DNA of 64,000 bases from NCBI RefSeq assembly GCF_030867095.1, contig NC_081828.1, positions 51,747,434 through 51,811,433 of the forward strand, given 5' to 3'. The position numbers and the translations under genes were made by a program. A model generated the notes under the pieces. That model was not told where the DNA came from and searched no databases. It worked only from the letters and a program-made list of their open reading frames with translations. Origin of the DNA: Alligator mississippiensis. Its lineage: Eukaryota > Chordata > Crocodylia > Alligatoridae. This document shows positions 27,601 through 36,600 of the stretch, piece by piece; positions within the stretch are counted from its first letter, which is position 1, and every line of letters begins with the position of its first letter.

Positions 27601-30600
27601 TCTGGTGTCAGTCAAAAAGATCTTTATCGGTGCACCCTTAGAAAAATGGTATTTTTTTTACTCAGCAGTTTTGGTCCCCCCTGTTCTAAGGGTTATGTGC
27701 CAGTTTTAGTGATTTAGGGGCATAGGTTTATATTGCAGATCTAACCAACCTTAATCTTTGTGAACAGATTTATGTACCTGTGCTGACTTCAGTAGGACTC
27801 TGTGCAGGTGTAAGGGCAATTGCAGGATTGAGTCTAAGCAAGCCAGACTTTATATGTGTTTATGCATGGTTAACTGAATGCTAAATTTCCATCATGCCTG
27901 TGCCAACCCCATTACCCTTAATGGAAATAGTCATATGCATCTGAGGGCATGATTTGAATCTGAAGAGGTTGCACTAGGATAACTGAGGGCCTTGTTTCGC
28001 TTGCAGAATTTGTGTCACTGATGATGATGCACAAGAAGGCAAGCTGGGGTTGTTCAGATTGACACTAAGCCCCTTTGGAATTTGCAGGGCTGAAAGAAGA
28101 AATGCTGCTTGTCAACAAAGTGGTTTTATATTGAAATCATCAGGATACAAACAAGAAATTCCTAAAATGCATTTTTCTAGTCATTTTCAAATAAAACTGA
28201 ATTTTAAGGAACTTGTCCTTGATATTGCATTGGATCTATGGCACTGTCAGGAATACAACCCAATATTCCAAACTATAGCTGTCCCCAAACTGCTATTAAT
28301 AAGAAGAGAAGGATAAAGTCAAGAAGATTTTTAAAAAAATGGAGGAGAAGAGGGCATCAGTCTCCAACACACATTTTCCTGTTATATTCCTCCATGAACT
28401 GAGATTTAATCTCTAGCTGACTGTATTATATTTAGAATTAAAAGTTGTGCTTTTAAGAGCATTGGAGCATTTAAGTGATGACTTCTGTCCCCAGTCCTGT
28501 ATTAAAAAAGTTTTACTTTTTCATAATATTGCTTTTAAGATGGTGGTAATAATGGGCAATTCTGTTGTAAACTCCTTGAAATGTAACATTTTGAAGAAAC
28601 TTGAACTGAAATATACCCTCTATACTATGATCTGATTTGTAGAGCGGGTGCTTTGAACGGGATTCACCTTTTCCCTAAATATAATGATATCAATTTATTT
28701 TCTGTCATATAGAATTTCATTGCAGCTGAAGTGCTGAAGTTATTCTGCTTGAGGAAGGAACCTAATCACAAAACCGATTGGCAGAAAATGATGAAATTTG
28801 GACGAAAGAAGCGGGACAGAGTGGATCATATACTGGTCAGTGGATGAAAACAAACTATAATGTGACCAAGTGTGCTACCCCCTGAATTAAAAGTGTTACC
28901 TAGATCTCAAAAGAAGGCACCACTGATGACATTTTATAAAAGGTAGTTAAACCTAGGTGCAGTGCTGGACAATATTTTGAGTCCTTAATAGTTCAGATAA
29001 GTATATGTGAAAGCAAAGGCAACAGGGAGAGTCATGAGGAACAGAGGATGTCTTATCAGGTGCAACTTTTAAAAAGTTGATCATTACCCAGTAAGTAATA
29101 AATTAATTAATGTGTTAATTGTTGATTACATTTATGGAATGATTGAGAGGGGTCTCTTGGCGGTGATGAAAAAGATGAGGATTCTGCTTGACAATGTAAG
29201 AATTTTCTGTACGTAACACTTTCTTTAATTATATTCTGCATTGTTAGCTAAATATCACTTACTTCAAGCCATGGATCACTTCACTCTTCTGTTCTGGTGG
29301 ATAATTTCCAGAAAATTAATGGGAAATTTTTTCAGCTAGCAACTGAATTGAGCTTTAACTAATAAAAAGGTTTGAATTTAGCCTTTGAATATCTTGGGAT
29401 ATCAAATCCTGGGATATCAAGGCTTATGTACATACAGTGCAACTTAGCTTGTGTGCAGTTCCCTAAAGTTCAGCCACTTCCTGTGCAAATAGTGTATCTA
29501 TTATACACCTGCACCAGTTCACTATGGTAGCTTCTAATTATTGAGAACTAATCCAAGGAACAAAATAGGTTCCTTCTTTAAATACGGTATTTACCCAACT
29601 ACAAGACACCCCTGAATTTAAGACAACCTCCCCAATAATGAGATTCTGTATACAGAAATGTATTAATTTATTATGATTTCTGTGTATGGAATTAATTATT
29701 GGAGGATCATCTAAAATTCATCTCCCTCACTACTGCAGGCAGTGGGGGGCAGAGGTGAAGAGGGGGGGCAGGCAGTGGGAGAACAGACATTGGGGAAGGC
29801 AGTAGGGGGAGCACATGGTAGGGCAGGTATTGGGGAGCAGTAAGAGGACAAGCAGTGGAGGGAGCAGGTAGTGTGGATGTGGTGAGTCAGGCAGCTTGTC
29901 CCCTGCTGCCTGCCTCCTCCTCCCTCCCTTCCCCCCCCCTCCCCCCCCGCCTTTTTACAGGTTTTGTAAAAGCTTGCCTTTAGAAACTAAAGAATAATAG
30001 AAACATATCCATTCTTTTTTGCTCATGTACCTGAGTAAAGATGTCTTAAGTAAATTAATATCTACAATTTACAGTGTATAAACTAGTATCTAAAAATTCT
30101 GTAGTTAGTCTGTTAAGAATGGCTAGAGAATTCTGTAGAGGATTGTGTTGTTAGTCTATTAAGAATGGCTAATTGATTGTCCACATTTGATTTGATGCTT
30201 ATAAAAAATGCTTAGGTGCAAAAATAACCTAAATTAGATTACCATTATATCTGAAAGAATAATTATAATATGAAGCAAAAATAGATAGTAGGTCTATGCG
30301 AAGCGGCAGGCATTCGCTTCGGATTCAGATTCAGCCGATTCGGAGGACAGTGATTTGATCCGGAGATTCAAATCACTATCCCGATTTGATTCAGCCGAAT
30401 TGGATCCGAAAGGTTTGGTGCTGCTTCAGACATTCGGCCACAGACTAAACAGGCAGCTGGCAAGTCTTTTGGGGAGGAGGGAGGGATTGGGACTGGGGCT
30501 GGGAGAAGTTGCCCAGCCAGGGCAGGAGGGTGCATTACTCAGGGAGGGGGGTGCGGGATGTGGGCGTGGCAGTGCTTGGAGTGGGGGCTCTGCCCTGCTG

Positions 30601-33600
30601 CCACGCCAGGGTGGGGAATGCAGGTGCGGCTTGCCCCGGGTGGGAGTGGGCAAGCGGTAGCAGGACATAGCCCCTGCTCCCAGTGCTGCCATGCCTGCAT
30701 CCCGCACCAGCTGGCAGGCAGTAGCAGTGCTTGCCTGTCTGCGCCAGCTGGCAAGCAGCGGCAGCACAGTCCCCGCTCCCAGCACTGATGCAGGCACGGC
30801 AGTGTTGGGAGTGCGGGCTATGCCCTGCTGCCGGTTGCCCCCTTCCGCCTGGAGCGATCTGCGCCTGCATCCCACTCCCCCTGCCCCAGCTGGGAAAAGC
30901 GGCAGCAGGCCATAGCCCCTGCTCCAAGTGCTGCCATGCCCACATCCCATGCTCCCTGCTTCCCTTCCTTAGCCCCATGCCCTCTGCCCTAGCTAGGCAG
31001 CCTGTCCCAGCCCCAGTCCTTCCCTCCCCTCTCCCCCAACCCCAACAGACTTACCAGCTGGAGGCAGCTGTGTCATCTGCCTGTTTAGTCTATGGCTGAA
31101 CTGCCGAATCTTTTTCTGAATCAATTCGGATGGTTCGAATAGTAGTTAGTGTGAATTTTGGCATTCAGGAGTGTCTGAGAGGGGGCTTTAATTATTTAAA
31201 TATTTGATTCATGTGTATATAACATCCCCATGATAACTGCAGTGGAGGTTTACATAGGTAGGTAGTGTTAGGAATACGTGTAAGGGGGAACAGGGAAAGG
31301 GAATCAAGGCAGTCTGAGACTGCAGGGAGCCAGACACAATGGCAGGTAAGTTGGGGGAGCAGGTGGTAGGGGGAAGCTGCCTGCCTCTTACTGCCTGGTC
31401 CCTATCACCTGCACCCCTGCTGTCTGCCCCCCACTGCTCCCTCTGCTGCCAGCCCCTTATGGCCCCCCACCACCTGCCCTCCCACATGCCCCTCTCGTCA
31501 CCTCCTTCCCCCTACCACCTGCAGTAGTGTGGGAGGGGGGGTGAATTTAAGATGATCCTCCAATAATTAGATTCCATGCCTGGGAAACTATAACAAATGT
31601 TCAATGCCTTTTGGAGGAGGGGCATCAGCTGGTCATTTCAAGAAATCTGTTTCTCAGGGCTCTGCAGCTGGATTGAGTAGCATTCACACACTTCAGTGCT
31701 TGAGGTCAACTTGAGCTTTCCTGCCTTCCAACTCTTCCAGCAGCTGCATTGGTCTCTGGTCCCTCCAGCAAACCTCTGCAGCAATAGCTCCTACTTTGCT
31801 GCTCAGTGCAATTCTTAGATAAGCTGTACCAGGAGTATTGCTAGCAACTCTTTTCCATTACTAACACTAAAGCTTGCTTCTGCAGGTTCCCTTTTTCCAG
31901 CATCAAACAGCTTGGCTGGATACCAGTTCTGATCTTGCCACAGATCTTCATTCCCTCAGCATTATGGCCACGTCTCTTCTGCTGCCATTTCTGTGGATAT
32001 TCATGGTTCTCTTTCAGGTGTGAGGAACCTTTTACAGACTTTTTCCCCTGTAGCCTTCTGGGTTTATAGTCCTTTTCTGTCTGAACTTAGATTTGACTTC
32101 TTGGTATCATTTCCCCACTGCCCCTTTTGTTTCTTGTCCATACAAAAAAGAGAATTTCAGAAGCCTACTTTCAGGTTTGTTGACAGTGTGCACCCTTACC
32201 CTATTCAGAGATTTTAGTTTAAAAATCTGGGCTGAGGGGAGAGATTTTGTGGAAATTTAGTATTTGTTACAATTTTCTTGGGATAACAACTGAACCATTT
32301 TTCTTTTTTGAAAAAAAGTAAATAATTTCCTAGCTGAAACATAAAAAATGAATTGTCAATGTGATTATTCAAATTTTTCTTTGGAAAATTCTGGTCTTCC
32401 ATAAGCAAAAAAAATTCAGTAACTTCCACTGATGATTTCAATGAAAATCACAACTGTTGGTAAAAAACTAAACCTTTTTGAAAGTCCAGTAGTTCTTCAC
32501 AGTTAAAGTAAAAAAAAATCTGTGACCAGTTTGAGTTCCATTATCCTCTGATCTTGATTTTTTTCATACTCCACAGGAGATTTTCTTAGGCACACGTGAG
32601 AATTGGATGCCAACCCTCTTTTATGTTCATGGGAAGTTGGGCATCTTGCTGCTTTGTGCTTCTAAAGATCCCCCCTTCAGTTTTTGAAATTTACCTTCTT
32701 CTTTGTAACGCGGGTAGGGTCAGCTCTTGCCTGGTACCTTCTCCCAGCCTCCCTGCACTTCCCACTCTTTGCCTGCAGCAACTTTGATGTTATTAGTTGT
32801 AGGGCAGTGGGGAAGCCCTCAAACCAGTAGCAGCTCTGAGGATAGCCTGACCTGTTCAATCAGGTCATTTGTCCTACCCGAGCCCTTTCTTGCCCACCTG
32901 CACCCATGCAGAAGTCCCTTTTCATGGGGTTGCCTTGCAGGTTTCTGAGAGCTTGTAGGGGCTCCAGCTGTCAAAGCCTAGGCACCTTTTTCTCTCTGTC
33001 CATGCTCGCCTTGGTCCACTGATTAAAAACCTCAACCACTGGATTATAGATCTGGCCTCAACAGTTGTTTTCACCCCTTTTGGGGTTCTGTCTCAACATG
33101 CTAGTCTTCCCCTCAGCTTGAGGCTGTCTTCTGGCCCCTATAGCAAAAAAGGGCCCACACCTCAACACCCCTGCTTATGGTTTCCCTTGCCCCTGTAGTC
33201 ACAACCCAGACTTCTAGTTCACAAGTCCAAACCAAATAAAAAAGCACAAGCCATCTGCATGTCAAAAGAAACACGTTTCCCTCCTTGGGTAAATGCAGCC
33301 TGCAGGCCTTACCTGCTTAGGAGTGTTTTGTCACCCAGTTTGCCTGACTGTCCACCTGCACCCACGCTCTCCTGGGCTCCCCTCTTCCCCTCTCCTTGTT
33401 TGGCCCCAGGCTGGGTTTAAATCCCCTAACCCAGCCTCCTCCTGCTCACCTGCTGCCCCCGGAGACCAGGTATAGCCGGTCACTCAGTTGCTCATTAGCT
33501 GCCCCTTAAGTGCCTGCCATCTCAAGCCTCACCAGTCACAGGGGTGTGGGGGTTCCTTGTTGCACTCTCTCAATTTGTTGTTACAATTTCATTATATTTA

Positions 33601-36600
33601 AAGCACTGGCAGTAGTGGTGTTGTAGTAGCATAAACCAAATTATCCCTGCTTTTTCACTTGGCCTCTTAGTCTAAAGTTAAATTGACGAATTCTTAGAAA
33701 AGATTATTAAAGAGGCCATTCTCAACAGACTGGCCAATGGCAACTTCCTGAGGGATAGTTAGCACGGGTTTGTTGCGGGTAGGTCTCGCTTGACCAATCT
33801 TATTTCCTTTTATGACCAGGTGATCTATCACCTGGACAAGGGAGAGGAGATTGATGTCATATATCTTGACTTTAAAAAAAGCCTTCGATCTGGTATCCCA
33901 TGATCACCTGTTGACAAAACTGGCCAACTGTGGCCTTAGGTCCACCACGATCCGCTGGCTGGGGAATTGGCTCCGTGGTCGGACCCAGTGGGTGGTGGTT
34001 GACACAAGTCAATCGTCATGGTGCCCTGTGAGCAGTGGAGTCTCCCAAGTCTCTGTCCTTGGACCTATTTTGTTCAACATCCTCATTAATGATGTGGACA
34101 TTGGAGTCAGAAGCGGTCTGGCCAAATTTGCCGATGATACCAAACTCTGGGGTAAACATCCACACCTGAGGACAGGAGGGCAATCCAGGCTTACCTTGAC
34201 AGGCTCAAGAAATGGGCAGACGAGACCCTGATGGTGTTTAACACTGAAAAATGCAAGGTTCTCCACCTTGGGAGAAAAAACCTGCAGCATCCTTATAGGC
34301 TTGGCAGTGCTACACTGGTTAGCACTACAGATGAAAAGGACTTGGGGGTCATGATTAACCACAAGATGAATATGAGCCTTCAATGTGATGCTGCAGCCCG
34401 TAAAGCAAGCAAAATGCTGGCTTGCATCCATAGATGCTTCTCAAGCAAATCCTAGGACATCATTCTCCCATTGTACTCGGCCATGGTGAGGCTGCAGCTG
34501 GAGTACTGTGTCCAGTTTTGGGCTCCTCAATTCAAAAAGGATGTGGAGAAGTTTGAGAGAGTCCAGAGAAGAGCCATACGCATGATCAGAGGTTAGGAAA
34601 ACAGACCTTACGATGACGGGCTGAGAGCTATGGGACTCCTTAGCATGGAAAAGCGCAGGCTCAGGGGCGATCTGATGGCCACCTATAAATTTATCAAGGG
34701 TTTTCACCAGGATCTGGGGGGGTGATTGTTCACCAGAGTACCCCAAGGGATGACAAGATCCGAACGGTTATAAACTTCAGCAAGACCGTTTCAGGTTGAA
34801 CATAAGGAAGAATTTTGTCACTGTCCAAGCCCCCAAGGTCTGGAATAGCCACTACCACTTTGCGCAGTGGCAGTATCGTAGCCAATGAGGTCTGGAATAG
34901 CCTGCCACTGGAGGTAGTTCAAGCACCTACATTGAACGCCTTCAAGAGAAAGTTAGATGCTTTTCTTGCTGGGATCCTATGACCCCATCTGACTTCCTGC
35001 CCCTTGGGCAGGGGGCTTGACTCGATGATCTTCCGAGATCCCTTCCAGCCCTAATGTCTATGAAATCTCTGAATTTATCCATGTGAGTAACGTTTAAGCT
35101 CTGCTACTGCTTTCTTTCTGTGGAAGTAGGCTGGCCAAGTTTGTGGACAATACTAAGTTATGGGAGAAAGCAGTCATGCTAGGGCAGGGATGGGCAATTA
35201 TTTCAGGCTGAGGGCCACTTACTGAGTTTTGGCAAGCCATTGAGGGCCACATGACAGGCATCCAAGGGCAGATAAATATTAATTTTCTAAATTTTTTAGG
35301 GGCCCCGTGGGCCAGATAGCATGGGCTGGCAGGCTGCATCCAGCCCATGGGCCGCATCTTGCCCACCCCTGTGCTAGGGGATAGAACGGGGATCCAAGTG
35401 GACCTGGACAAATGGAAAAGTACATGGAGCAGAACTAGATGCAGTTCCATAAGGATAAATGCAGAGTGCTTCATCTGGGGAGAAGTAACCAGCAATATGA
35501 GTATAGTTTAGGAGGAGAGTCCTGGCCAGCACAGTGGCTGAAAGGGACCTCAAGGTTATGGTTGATCAAAGGATGAACATGAGCCACCAGTGCGAAGCTG
35601 TAGTCAACAGAGCTTATACCATACTGGGATGCATTAGCCAATGCGTTGCCGGCAGGGCTAAGGAAGCAATATTTCCTTTTTATTTGGTGTTGGTGAGACC
35701 CCACATGGAGACTGGACAGATACCTTGCTGGGATCGTTTGATCTTAGCAGTATTCCTGGCCAGAGCAAGGAGATTGGACTCGATGATCTTTGGAGTTCTC
35801 TTCCAGCTCTTAATTTCTATGATTCTTCCCAGATCATAGAGGAAGGTGAAGCTGGACAAAAGCAAAGGTAAAAGTTTAGTTTTGGGGGCCAGTGAGCCTA
35901 TGAGTGACCCTCTCTAAAACTTACCTGACCTTAGCCTGTTAATTTAAGGCCTGAAGTCCTTCTATTCTGTCGTAGCTCTGAAAAATAGAAGCAGTTTGCA
36001 ATAAAAGGGGGTCTGTTTTGCAGTTGCAGGCTTTATAGTTGGAAATGAGGAACCTTTTTCCATGACTCCCCTATGGATTTGGATTTTGGGGTTTTGTTTT
36101 GTTTTGTTTTTAATTATTTACAGTGTGATAAGGAAAAGAGCCTACTTGCCTGTGCATGTGCAACTGCACAACATCATAATTAGGTACCTACCAAATTCGG
36201 GGCTGCTGCCCACCAATTTTGTGGTTCAAGCACATGCCAGTCACCGCTTTCATGGCAGAGCACAGCGGGACCCCCCGCAGCTCCGATTGGCCAAGAGGTT
36301 CCAGAATTCCCACCCCTCCCAGGAGATTGACAGTTGGCTGGCTGTCAATCTACAGGGAGGAGTGGGGCTTTGGGGGTCCCTTTGCATGGTGGGTGGGAGG
36401 GGGGGGCTGCCGTGCTCTGCTGGAAGAACATCCCCCTTCCTCTCCCTGCCCCCATGCTTCAGGATACCAGGGCTTCCTGCCCTTTTCTATTTTTGCAGCG
36501 CTTAATTCCACTTCTCATTTGCTACTGAGGTTGTTTTGCACCTTTTCATGGTCCCTGCACTTTCATGGAGATCAACCGAATTCATGGTTTCTGTGGAAAT

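Noticed and set aside
26868-27709. Overlapping open frames of 130-233 codons on both strands
   Set aside because: They fall inside the TIR element 26808-27640, are Pro/Gly/Cys-rich and have no homology signal.
30355-31099. Open frames of 100-174 codons on both strands
   Set aside because: They belong to the GC-rich interior of a TIR element, with low-complexity composition.
34231-34455. Separate small gene [16 protein letters not shown]
   Set aside because: It is part of the CR1 RT frame, not a host gene.
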